DNA from: Apostichopus japonicus
Taxonomy: Eukaryota; Echinodermata; Holothuroidea; Aspidochirotida; Stichopodidae
Direction: 5' to 3'
DNA: 64,000 bases
Assembly (NCBI RefSeq): GCF_037975245.1
Contig: NC_092568.1
Coordinates: forward strand, 23,853,501 to 23,917,500
Below, piece after piece: positions 26,901 to 37,906 of this stretch. Positions within the stretch are counted from its first letter, which is position 1. Each line of letters opens with the position of its first letter. The translations under genes and the position numbers were made by a program. The notes beneath the pieces are model-generated. The model saw only the letters and a program-made list of their open reading frames with translations, searched no databases and was not told the origin of the DNA.

Positions 26901-27156
26901 GTGGAGGAAGCAATTTGTAGTTTGTGAGCCATGTGCAATGGGTGAAAAAAAGCTAAAAGTTACCATTTTGCAATTTGCTGGTGAAGGGGAAAGTGCAGTT
27001 TTTGAAAGTAAAATGTGAACTTTAATAGCAAAAATGGTAAACATGATGCAGACGCCATAGGCGTACGAGGCGGGGGGGGGCAGACTGCCCCCCTAAATTT
27101 CCAGAGGACAAGAAATTCTGGTAAAAGTCCTGAAAAATTCGGGCAGCCTAAGAGGA

Positions 27157-27202
<46 letters not shown>

Positions 27203-30200
27203 TGCAGTAGTTTGCCCAAATCTTTTTCAACTTTTTGCAACTTGCAAGGCCTCAGCAGAGCCATTTCCGGCAATCTGAGAGGCATTTTTTGCCCAAAAAA
27301 ATTATTGTACGCTACGCGCCAACCGATGGTGGCGCTCCGCTTAGATAGTGTCACAGGAACTTTCGGGCACAAAAGTTTCCGCCCCCCCAAACTGAAATGG
27401 TCCCATACGCCTATGGCAGACGCTGAATGAGTAATAATTGGTCAACACTTGATCATCTATTCAGAGAGGTGTAGCTATTACCCATAGACAATCTCTAGCA
27501 GGCTCTGAAGACCACTCAAGTAAAATAATGAAAATATAAGGCATATGCTACCTTGGAAGAAACAAGTGAAATTTCATGTACACTAAATAAGGAATAAAGC
27601 ATCATTAAAGTAGACTCACTCAATAATACAAGACTTCTGGTTTAGAGAAGGAATCTCGTCATCGTAAACATCCACATGCTGGTCACTCTTGGTGATGATA
27701 TTTTCCAATCCTTGTAGCAGATGCAAGTATCCATTTGTAGTCAGCGCTGGTGTATCAGGCCTGTTAAATGAAACAAATTCTTGTTTAAAGGGATTGTCTG
27801 ATGACTGTTGAGAATTGGTTTGACACTTGAATGGATATACTAAATGGTGCCTTATCTGAGAAATCTAAGTGAAATGTGAGAAACTCACTCATGGATTGGT
27901 GGAGACTGAGCCTCATTCCGATCACTCAGTGGTAAGCTAAGGTCACTCTCGAAATCTTCATCAGAATCTTCCTTTAGTCCTCCTGAGAGGGCTTCAGGCT
28001 CAGCAGCTGAAAGAGTAATATCTCTCTGATGTTTGTCTTTATTTCTTAACCATCAACTTCAATACTGAACTTGCACATTTAGTGCAAAACTTATGCAGCA
28101 AAAATGTTCCATCCGAAAAACTGATCATGTGTGAACTTGCAAGACAAACTTAGAATTTGGTTTTAGAGAGTGGCAGCTTTGTTTAAAGTGGGCTGAAATT
28201 AACGAGATTTAGGTGGCTTTTAAATGGAGATTAAATAATGTTCAATTTAACCAGGAATTATGAATAAACCGGTAGACACTTGGTATGTTATAGGGTTGGT
28301 GGGGGGGGGGGGGGAATGTCACAGACATTTTTACTTCAACCTATATTACTATTATTAGTATTATTAATCTATCAAACAGCATATTCGTGACATTCTCAAT
28401 GATGTATATTAAACTTCCATTTCAAAGTAGTGATCATGAGAGTGAAACATGTGATAAGCTGAAACCCCACTGTAGTTAGTATTCCCACCAGTTTACCTGC
28501 TGTGGGTAAAGATGTCTCAACTTGTGCTGTGCCATGTTTAGAAGCAGTAGGAGAGGTGTTGCCTGCCAGTGGATTGCTCTTCCCCGTTTCATTCTGCACC
28601 TGGCGAGGAGATTCAGAAGGTGGTATTTCTTCCTGCCTCTGTAACTTTGCCTGTCTTTGGACTCCTATTGCTTCATCAGTTGTGAAGTCACTATCATCTT
28701 CTTCTTCTTCCTCTTGTTCATCTTCTTGTGAGTCCTCCCCGGATGCAGAAGAGAATGGTTCTGTCCGAGACGAAACATCACCGCCTTGCTCTGAGCTTCT
28801 TCTACCTTGTTGATGAGATGGGCTTCCAAATATTTGTCTGTGAGCTACTGTACCTTGACTTATCGGGAGTTCATACCCCATGCTCCCCTGTACAGCTGTT
28901 TCACGTTGCTTAGCATCAGGTATAGCTTCTTGATTGGTATGAGGCTTCCCTCCCTGCATAACTGTTCTTCCTTGATTACTTGGAGGCATACCTCCTTGGT
29001 CAGACACTTCACTTTGGTAACTATGAGGCATGTCTCCCTTGAAATCTGTTTCTCTGTTATTAGTATGAGTAAAACCTCCCTGGACACCCGCTCCTTTCTT
29101 ATTAGTTTCAGACATACCTCCTTGACCAACAAACCCTGTATGGTAGCTATGAGGTATACTTCCCTGCACTGTAGTACTTTGTTGGTAAGCATAAGGCACT
29201 CCATCACCATTTCTTCTAGGATCTGTGATTTCAAATGCTCCAGAAGCTTTAGATGAGAGGTTGTTCGTTTCAACTAAACGTTGCTCATTATAGTCTGGTT
29301 CCAATACATGAGAAGGATTCTGATTAGAAGGTGTTGGTAAATTGAGAGGAGAAACAGGTAATGTATTTAACTGTTCCTGAGGTGTGAAGCTGGGTCGTGT
29401 TGTAAACTGTTCATGAGTAGGGTACATCTGTATATGTTGTCGCTCCTCTCCATATGCCTTAGATTTTCCATCTTGATTTAAGTCCAATTGCTGGTAAGAC
29501 AAACAAACAAAGGATTTAACATCCAAATGGCTGTAATTCCTCAAGAAACTTTGAACAATGGATGGGTACATAGGTGATGTTTATCCCATAATTTAATTAA
29601 AAATTCCAATAATGCATCAAGGGTGTCTGTTGAACGAGAGGATGGGGGCCGTTTCAGCAGTGAGAACAAATTTCCCTGTGTCTTTTCTAAATTTTGATGC
29701 AATTTCAATTCAACTAATCACACTAATACAAATTGAAGTGCATCTGATGTAGAAATTTGTCTTCGCCTATGTACAAGTTGATGTTATTTGCTCAGTCAGG
29801 AACTGAACTTTGTTTAAATTTAAATATGCTTACCCTCGTTGATTGCTCCTTGTGCCTAATTTTGTCCAAATAATTTTGTCTCCAATTTGGATACTTCTGA
29901 TCTACTTGTTGTTTATATTGCTCCTGAAGAATGAAAAAGAATTAGAAAGGATCTTTCAGAACTGCTTAAGAGAGAAACAAATTATTGCAGGTGTTTATTC
30001 ATGCAACAGTAAAGTAAGTTCAATATAGCTCAATGAAGTTTTGCTGTCAACAGATCTTTACCACCATTATTTGCATATCTTAAAGCATTTCATGAAAAAC
30101 AAAACACAATTGAAAAACAAGATTTTTGCTCTAGCAATGCGATAAAGTGGCAACAGTAAAGCAAGAAACGTCCACACTATGGTCAATGCAACAGTCAGAA

Positions 30201-31956
30201 GCTGCACTTATCACACACTATACCTGAACTACACGTAGTCTGTCAGTTCGAACGGCCAGTGCAGCAACATGAGTTTCGACCCTATCAAACTCCTGGAGAA
30301 GTTTTTGATTACGAGCACGACTTATCTTCTCTTGTTCACATAGCTGTTTCCAGTAAGCCTGTAGTTTACCAGCCCTTGAGAATGACCTATGGAAGAAAAA
30401 CAATAAGCAAACATAAAATGGTGATCATCTTATTTTACAGACACAACATTTGTGGGGGCATTGTGGTCCAGTTACAGTGACTTGTGATTGTAGGATTGCA
30501 GGTTGAGTCCTGCCAGATCATTGCGTTAATTGTGTCCTTGGGCAAGGCACTTTATCTCCATTGCCTCTCTTCACCCAGGTGTATATAGGGGACTTTTAAA
30601 TATAGTTGTGTGCACCGGTTTGTGGCTGCACCCTATGGGAAATTGTGCACAAGAAAGTTTCAACAACCCATATTTAATGTACACCATGCAAGTAGATATT
30701 TAATACCTTCTGCAAATGAAGACAATCTGTAACAGTGTAAGTTTTGGCACCATTGTATTTTCTAATTGATTACTCAAGACAGATCTATGTCATTTAAAGA
30801 TACTGGAATAAAGAAATCTTTGGAAAAAAGCAAACTTTGGGGAATTTGTAACAAAACAAAACAAATTTTTTTGGGAAGAGTAATTAATTATCAATGTAAC
30901 ATGAAAATGTGGCCCTTACTATAGGTGAAGGCAGTGAATTCTACTCCTAAGGTAACAGGTTCAAATCCAGTTATAGCCAATAATTTCTTTACACGTTCAA
31001 ATACATTTCCAGTCACATTTTCTATCCATTATTTTAATCATAAATAGAGACAAATCGTCACACTGTTCACCTGTTTTCATCTGATTTCATGAATTTATTG
31101 AATTCCTGATCAAGCTCCATCCTTTTTTCTTCTCTATAATAAAATGAAGATTAAAAATCCATAATTATATCAAATCATTCTTTGTTTTCAAGCATACATA
31201 TATGGATCCTTCACAAGTACATTACTTATTGAGTATTCATGGATCATCAACCTTTGTTGATGACAACAATATATCATTCCTATAAGTGTCAGCTGTCCAA
31301 ATCTAACTTTATGTTGAGACCCATATTCTAAAGGTACCCAAACTTGATGCTTACAATTATTTGTTTTCTACTTTTTCTTGTATATTTTCTTGTTTTATTT
31401 AGTCTTGTCAGTAAGTATGGATATCATCACTGGAAAACAGTTCCTCAAGGAATTGATCATACCTCTATCCACCATTGCAAGTCAATATGCACCCAGAATT
31501 TTATTAATTTATGCTGTTATCACAACTTATGCTAAGTCCGATTTCCTTGAAACAATGTTATTTACATCAACAGTATTAGTAAATATAACCAATTATGCTA
31601 CAAAGTAAAAAAGTGGTTTCTTATACTCGATCAAACTTTTTGCTGAACGTTTAACCTCACATTATCTAAAATTAAACTGCCTCAAAGCTACATTAGACTA
31701 ACCCAAACGCAATAAAAATCGAGCTGTTTGTGTTACGTTCATGAGCAATTCGCAGAACTACTCTTTATGTTGAAACAAGGCGACAACAAGTGTAACGGGT
31801 TCTTTGGCAAATATATTAGGTTGACATTTATCATAACAGCTGAGCCGTATATTAAATATCATAAAAATAAAAATTTAAGGTACTATACTTCTGTTTCAGA
31901 AACTCTTGCAACTGATTCACTTTCGAGTAATATTCGAAGTCATTTTGTGAGTCCAT
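20935..31956 (-). CDS. KIZ: Centrosomal protein kizuna, complete, 14 coding exons
   Basis: Kizuna is a PLK1 substrate that stabilises pericentriolar material at spindle poles. Coding exons from the start: 31889-31956, 31071-31133, 30224-30386, 29834-29923, 28497-29490, 27889-28006, 27620-27760, 26552-26713, 25072-25222, 24339-24489, 23778-23873, 22860-23067, 22155-22367 and 20935-21091 (TGA at 20935-20937). Phases agree at every junction, giving 924 residues (human about 673). The N-terminal block DFEYYSKVNQLQEFLKQKEE, the stretch KLQAYWKQLCEQEK with RNQKLLQEFDRVETHVAAL, and the C-terminal SSAFWGEDSDLDE...DDFDFYD match kizuna. The first 100 residues are coiled coil. The rest is low-complexity and acidic (EDEQEEEEEDDSD, SSSEDEDEIE). 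The extra length comes largely from exon 5, which carries a 42-bp repeat. Divergence in the middle is normal for this family. Confidence 0.9.
21245..21852. repeat. 38-bp satellite, 16 copies, in the last KIZ intron
   Basis: The unit starts CATTTCAATACTGACTATAT and continues CTACTGTGTGAATAATTG. Sixteen full copies run head to tail with no length change, followed by a short partial copy to about 21866. Copies are nearly identical and differ mainly at one T/C position (CATTTC versus CATTCC). The first two copies and the last are the most diverged, as expected of an array homogenised by unequal exchange. Confidence 0.95.
22630..22683 (+). mobile_element. LINE 3' end remnant with (ATT)n tail
   Basis: GTGAAGCGCTATATAACTAT is followed by AGATGTTATTATTATTATTA. 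It resembles the 3' terminus of CR1/L2-like LINEs. No coding part was found upstream. It lies in a KIZ intron. Confidence 0.45.
22803..22850. repeat. Short tandem repeat (ATGGTGATCCT)n next to a KIZ splice donor
   Basis: About four copies of an 11-bp unit, one missing 2-3 bases, lie just intron-side of the KIZ exon 22860-23067 donor. Confidence 0.75.
25490..25925 (-). pseudogene. CR1/L2-like LINE fragment: C-terminal reverse-transcriptase coding region, frameshifted
   Basis: The minus strand encodes HWHRLPVSQRIQFKILLLTY and then KAINGPAPQYITDLL, followed in another frame by YGDRAFSFAAPSLWNKLPFH and FKRHLKTFLF. These blocks are the usual C-terminus of non-LTR retrotransposon reverse transcriptases of the CR1/L2 group. 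At least one frameshift separates them. The 3' end at low coordinates has TGTAAAGCGCTTTGAAACGC and an AT-rich tail (TTATTATTAGTATTAATAC). It is a 5'-truncated dead copy in a KIZ intron. Confidence 0.85.
27056..27415. mobile_element. hAT-like MITE, 360 bp, TSD GCAGACGC
   Basis: The terminal inverted repeats are CATAGGCGTACG and the complement of CATACGCCTATG. GCAGACGC occurs on both sides (27048-27055 and 27416-27423). The interior has a G9 and a C-rich run, a (TA)n tract at about 27163-27197, and GGTGGCGCTCCGCTTAGATA, which also occurs in the element at 60919-61208. No transposase is encoded. It lies in a KIZ intron. Confidence 0.88.
28880..29208 (-). repeat. KIZ: 42-bp coding minisatellite in KIZ exon 5 (14-residue repeat)
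   Basis: In the coding frame, QG(G/S) or KGD recurs every 14 residues: QGSIPHSYHTGFVG, QGGMSETNKKGAGV, QGGFTHTNNRETDF, KGDMPHSYQSEVSD, QGGMPPSNQGRTVM. A longer unit with an 8-residue insertion follows, and a partial unit (GDGVPYAYQQSTTV) precedes. The unit is a multiple of three, which explains why other frames also stay open here. The segment is Gln/Gly/Ser/Asn-rich and should be disordered. I know of no equivalent in vertebrate kizuna. Confidence 0.85.
30452..30665 (+). mobile_element. tRNA-derived SINE in a KIZ intron
   Basis: The 5' part reads GTGGTCCAGTTACAGTGACT, with a B-box-like GGTTGAGTCC one base short of GGTTCGANTCC, as in a tRNA-derived pol III promoter. It is followed by CTTGGGCAAGGCACTTTATC and TCCATTGCCTCTCTTCACCC, a block widespread in SINEs of marine invertebrates and fish. 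The end near 30665 is not sharp and no flanking duplication was recognised. Confidence 0.75.
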
Positions 31957-34062
31957 CTTAACCCCGTAGAAAATATTCAGAAAGTAGGGTTCAGACCAAC
32001 CTGAAGCTATCCCAGGATTCATCACATGATTCATCCCAGGATTCACAGGATAAATCTGAATCTGAATCAAACAGAATTTTGTGTCATCCTGTATGTGAGA
32101 ACCTACTGCATGACTGTTGCAAATTTCATGTATATATAATGCGTAAAGGGGGCAAGAAAAGGTCATCAGGTCTGCTGTTCCTAATCTTCAGTTTTTCTTC
32201 AGTGTATGGTGAAAATGAGACATTACTCTGTTTCCCATATTTCATCATGGTCCTCCCCCCCCCCCCTTCTCCCCATAATTAACCTGGGAATGAGGGGCTG
32301 TAATCCCCTTGCCCCTTATGCCCTATCAACAGGTTTGCTTGTAGGTCTCATGGACAAAAGTATTCCAGTCGTTCATATTTGGAGAATGTATGCCAGAAGT
32401 AGTGTAAACATTTTAAACAAATATCTACATAAAACACAGTACTCAAATAAAAAGTCAACCATATCATATTTCACGAAGAACTTTTGCAGTTTTATTTTAT
32501 AATATATGCATCAATGCAAAGAAGCTGAGAAAACAGAAATATAAGAGAAAATTTAGCAATTTGTAGTAAATAATTTTATATTTCATGAAGGAAGGAATTA
32601 CCACTTAGCATTGAGACAAGTGGCTTTCATAACAAAAATCATCTCTCATTACTACTCTTATTTTGATCAGAAAATTTAAGATACCTCAGTCAGCTGTATC
32701 GGGACTACAAAGTTAAATTTGCTTAATGGTCACACAGTTTCAAACCTTACAACACAATTTGTTAGACTTTCTTACATTTTTTATGTCTTTATTAGCAGGT
32801 ATTCATATTTAAGTTTGTTACAATTTTTGTGTTAACAGTGTTAAAATGTCAGCAGGGGTGTCTAAACTGATTTTCCCACCATAGTAATGCTTCTATATTC
32901 AGTCTGGTTTATGTACTATGTTGGTCCCATCAATTTACAATGAAGTTTCATAGTCTACAATAGATTTTTATGTTTAAATCTAAATTTAAAAGTAAGGAGT
33001 AATTTGACATTACTTGATTATCCGGTAAAATGTAAAATATTTTTGAAATATGTTTGTAACAATCATTAAGTAATTACAAGGCTGTGCCACCTATATTTAC
33101 TCAATAATATTTTTTATATCTGTGTTTATTTATTTAAGTATATAAACTATTTTGCAAAGTTTAGGATAATCATCAGCAATAAGCATTCACTGATTGTATT
33201 GTTGTTCTCAATTACTTGTATTTCTTTCTTTATGTACTGTCCAGTTTATATACGATAACCTCTTTTTAGTGATTACATTACTATTTCAGCCTTTGTTTTC
33301 TCTATTCTTTTAAAAGCTTCTTTTATAAATATAACTAATAGGAAATTACATTATAGTGCATTTTAAACCTAATTTTAGTGCACAAATGGCTTTGACATAT
33401 AATTCTTTCCTTTTGCAGTATTACAGTAATGTGACTATAGTCCTTACTACAAAGCAATTCTTAGTCTGTAGTTTGGGACACTAAAAGTATCTTTATTCAC
33501 ATTAAATTTCAAGCATTTTAACTATTGCACTTTTGTTTAACAGCATGGTGAATGAGTTACGTTTTTTATTTGCATCAGAAAGGGACTATTTAGTGATACA
33601 AACGTCGCTAAATATGCTAACATGGGCAGAAATTTAAAAAAAAAGGACTTCAGCCTTTTAGGAATTGATAGTCTACATACATGTTTGCATGGTATTGGTA
33701 TTGAATAAATTGAGATTATCTCTATTTGTACAAGTTAATATCATAATGACTTTACGTGATCATAGGAGTCATCAATGAAGTGTGCTACCATGAAGTGTTG
33801 GTTCATTTGGCTTTACTATTCAGCCCCTTGAAACATAATACAGTTATTTACACTTGCATTAAAAACAATTTTAATCGTAAAAGCTGCCATATAATAGACA
33901 GTAACTATTACCCCTTTATTTACCTCTATCCAACCCGCACCCCCTTTACTTTCCTCTTATTCACATTCTCTGACAAGCTCTGTTTGGAGTTTCAGAATTG
34001 GTAAGATTGTCCCATGTGCACAGTCTAACTCTGTGACATAGCATCTCCCCCCCCCCCCTAAA

Positions 34063-34066
<4 letters not shown>

Positions 34067-34095
<29 letters not shown>
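34067..34095. repeat. (TA)n microsatellite
   Basis: A simple TA run follows a C9-type tract in the KIZ-GALNT2 spacer. Confidence 0.9.
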
Positions 34096-34097
<2 letters not shown>

Positions 34098-35074
34098 AAG
34101 CAAATCCATTCCTTGCAGCATTTAGCCAAACATCTCATAAATGAGCTGAACACACTAAAATATTGGCTACCTACACAGTACCTTAGCCCCCCCCCTGCAA
34201 TAGTGGTTCTTCCAAAGGACTTTCTTCCCCTCCCATCCACTGCAAACCTCCCCCCAACCACCACCACTGCCCCCCCTGCAATAAGTTTCTACAGCTGGTT
34301 ATGATACTCACTGATTTTACTACATACCAACCAATCCATATTGCTGTACATCAAATCTTTCTCAGGATATTTGATTGCATAGTTGTAAAAAAAAATAATA
34401 CACAGGAAGCCTTTTAGACAAATATCACAAGAAAAGAAAAACATTACATAAAAAAAGAATACTTTGTGCCTTCATAAATTTTTTTTTTACAAATACATAG
34501 GAAATTAACCTGTTTTAAATAAATTTCGAAAATTGATCAAATTTAGTGATTAACTATGATGATTCTAATCAATTGAACTGAGTAGAAAACAGCTTCAGGT
34601 TACATAATTTGTCATATTAAATTAAAACACATGATTCACTTACAAAGAGCTAAGTGGAAGTGAGTGACATCAAGTAAGGGTAGAAATGTGACTCTTAATA
34701 CAAACACAGAACTTTCACTGTTCTGAAGATCTTAAAGTTGATTACTATTTTAAAAGTTGGAAGGGGAAGGCTCAAAGATCCCTTTTTTTGATGAGTTTCA
34801 TGATCATAGCTGATGTCAGCTGTCCTTTATTTTCCCTGGCCACAGCTAACAAACAACAAACATTGTTAAGAGTTGGCATTGCTCTCTCGTCTTAGATGAG
34901 CTGTGACGGTCAGGGTTGCATGATTGGGAGCATGAATAAACATGGAATTTCTTAAATTTTTCCCCCAAAGCGGAGGATTTTCATCATAATCATCAACATA
35001 TTGATAGTGTTTCAAATGACCCAGCTAATGGCTTCTTAACTTAGGACTTAGTAGTATCTTCATCGGTCAGCTTG

Positions 35075-35151
35075 CGGCTTTGATAAGTCAATGAGGCTTC
35101 TTCATGAGTTCCTGCTTGCAGGAGGAATTAAAATACATACATACATACATA
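35075..35151 (+). repeat. Retroelement-type 3' tail with CATA repeats (copy 1)
   Basis: GAGTTCCTGCTTGCAGGAGG is followed by AATTAAAATACATACATACA. The same tail occurs inverted at 40685-40740. A small hairpin (CCTGC-TT-GCAGG) followed by a tetranucleotide tail is typical of a LINE or SINE 3' end. No body could be assigned. Confidence 0.5.
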
Positions 35152-36208
35152 CTATGTGTACATTGTGTTAACCAAGTCTGGTATTTAAAATGAAATGTCT
35201 TATTGTAAGGTCAATGTGTGACAGTTGGCCTCATATTTCTCTTTACAAAAATGAAAAATGTTTGTCCAATTTTTTTTAATTATCTTAATGTTTTAAGATA
35301 GTGTCAACATTTTTTTCAACAATACCACCTTTACTGTTCTCGTAGAACTTTTACATTAGTAGTATTAATAATAATAATATATCCCCATCTAATATCACTT
35401 CTGTACTCCTGTCATACTGTTCTGTTGTCCATAGAAATAATTTATTGCACTGAAAAGAATTCTGTAAATTCAAAAGTTTTCAAATAAAGACAAAAATAGT
35501 AAATGGCAAGGTATAATATAAGTTTGGTAATAATCCCAAAATCATCAATATGAGAGGGATGACTGTAGAGATAAAATATTTTACATCCTTTAGAAGGTTT
35601 TTCTTCACAATGGAGTGTCGAGTATTAACTACCAGTCCTGTAGAATGGATGGAACACAATAAATTTGATTTTAATACACTGGGGAGGTCTCAGATATTCT
35701 AATTCCGTTTTTTTGTTGTTGTAAGGAGTGAGGCCTCTACAACAAAAGACTATGGAGCCATATAGCCCCTCAATCATTTTCAAAGCAAATGGTTTTCACA
35801 TGGGCCTGGTGTCACCACAGGCAGTAATTTGGCCTGACTTCTGCCCCCCCCCCCCACCCTCTCCTTCTCCATTCTCAACCCTGTCTCACCAGGTCCTTGA
35901 TGAGACACATACCCTGGAGAGGAGGCACTTACAACACCACACATATATTCACCTGCTTTCAATATCATAAGTTGTGTCTGCATATAACACTTATGTAATG
36001 TACAAGGACCAATTTTTTTTGTTAATTATGATAAATGAAACCTGAGTTTGTAACAACGCCAGTATTGGATGAACATAATTTGTAACAAGCCATGACGATG
36101 AGGTTTCTTTTTGTTTTCTTCTAATGAGCAGAAAACAGCTATTACATCTTTATGAATTTTTTTTCTCAAGTAGCACCATAATATCAAGTACATAATGTCG
36201 TCCTTCTT

Positions 36209-37906
36209 TCAATTGACGAGAAGCTTGAATTCCCAGAGCTGTGACGGTTCTTTGTCGTTGCAGGGACTGATGACGATACCTCGATTGGTCTTCTGATTGT
36301 CCAGACAGAGACCGCTGAGAACATGTTTGAAGCCAGTGCTGCCCCATCTGGTCCACCTCTGGTATAATAAAGTAGAAGACATGAGGTCAAAGGTTGCAAA
36401 GCTTAACTGGCTTTATTCTTTATGGGGGAACACTCCACTATATCAAGGGTTCTCCAGCACTTTTTGTAAAGTGCATGAGTGAAACAATTGTTGGAGAAAA
36501 TGGCCAGAGAGAAGCAATATCTTACAATACCTAGAGTGAGCAATGATCCAGGTAGTGTACCTGATTAGTGCAAAGATTGTGAGCACATATTTTTTTGGCA
36601 GACTGGATTGAAAACTTCCAGAAGCGAAAGGCCTGCTCTGGATGGCTACATGTGATAAAACTTACCTGTCTCTGCTTTACTAATGTACTTCCTCCATCTA
36701 CACAGCATATCACAATGGCTAAATTAAAGCAATGTGCCTTCTGTTTGCTCATTTAGACCAACACATTGTTCACTACCCACTTCCTGTTCCTCCCAGATCC
36801 ACCATTAAGGCATACAACTAACCAAAGTTGCACCACATTTTGCTTTTATCATTAACAAAACCAGAAGACACAAGCGTTTATCAAATTTAATGCTTGGGCT
36901 ATGTCAACAATTAATTTAACAGTCAGTGCAAGAAGTTAACCAACTTAAATATCTTTAAGGAATGATTTCATAAAAAGCATGAAACCAATAACAATGCAAG
37001 GTTTTGTCCAACCTAAACCCCCCACCCCCCACCCCCTCCATTCAGCTAACCTCTCTAACACCAAAATCTATTCCACATTGGTCCTCTTATCATCTACCCT
37101 TCCCAACCATTTGCATTTCTATCTGTGTAATCTGTCTTTAAACTCCTATCTGCTCTATTTGATGATAGTTCGGCAATTTTTGATTTTTCGCTTGTCTTAT
37201 CAAACACCACCGTGGGTAGAGTGAATGGTTGAATCCACGGACTTACTTGTTTGACATCTTTATCCAGACACTCTGTGAGGTAGACTGGAGTACCAGGGAT
37301 ACTACTACTGGCAGTCAGACACATCGACTGCTGTTGTAATGTCTCTTCTTTTGGGAAAGTCCAAGTCTGAAGTAAATAACAGTTAAGATAATGTTTATCC
37401 CATATCTTCTCCTGGATTGCCTCTCTTAATTATTTTTCAAACCTGCTAAGTGTGTAGTGTCAACAGCTTCAAATTGTGTTCAAACATATTAGAAATCAAT
37501 TTGAATTGTACTGAGGTCACTAGCAAGGGGTATGTTTTTTGTTTTTCCTAAAAGACCTTATATCCAAGAATCATATCTAAATCATATATGCTCAATCAGC
37601 AATTCTGATGCAGAGAAATAAAATTAATTTATTAAATTGTCAATGTTGTAAATGGAGTTCAAAATGGTGGGTTAGAATAATTAGATCATAACATGAGAAT
37701 ATTTTGTTGGGGTTTACTCTTTGAATAATAAAACTTATCCCTGGCATGGTAGAACTGGCAACATGCTTACCTGAACTTTTTCTGAACTGGAACAGGGAGC
37801 TATGTTTGGTTCCCAGGCAAAAAGGGTGGCAGGACTAACAGGTGATCCAAGGCAAACACTACCCTGCTGAAGGTGACCATATTGCATGGCTCCATTGTTT
37901 GGAAGT
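36209..37906 (-). CDS. GALNT2: GALNT2 ricin-type lectin domain exons (alpha, beta and gamma repeats)
   Basis: Three exons encode the beta-trefoil. The alpha repeat reads [16 protein letters not shown] and then [12 protein letters not shown]. The usual CLD is CLG, and the GGNQ-W element is also lost. The beta repeat reads [16 protein letters not shown] (CLT as in human). The gamma repeat has an intact [12 protein letters not shown]...SQLWEF. In human GALNT2 the alpha-repeat Asp is needed for binding GalNAc on prior-glycosylated substrates. All six CL/C cysteine positions needed for disulphides are kept. Confidence 0.85.

Larger units (their letters stand above)
31957..36208. other. KIZ-GALNT2 intergenic region
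   Basis: This 4.2-kb interval lies between the GALNT2 stop and the KIZ start, both on the minus strand. It should hold the GALNT2 3' UTR and the KIZ promoter. It contains C runs at about 32250-32264, 34046-34058 and 35843-35853, a (TA)n at 34067-34095, a (CATA)n at 35130-35151 and a retroelement-like tail near 35075-35151. I found no gene; all open frames are short. Confidence 0.6.

Noticed and set aside
28807-29256. A 149-codon plus-strand open frame opposite KIZ exon 5
   Set aside because: It is the antisense shadow of the 42-bp coding repeat. The minus-strand frame has phase-consistent exons and kizuna homology.
30940-31000. Possible tRNA gene with a GGTTCAAATCC B-box-like sequence
   Set aside because: No cloverleaf or A box could be formed around it; at most it is a relic of a tRNA-derived SINE.
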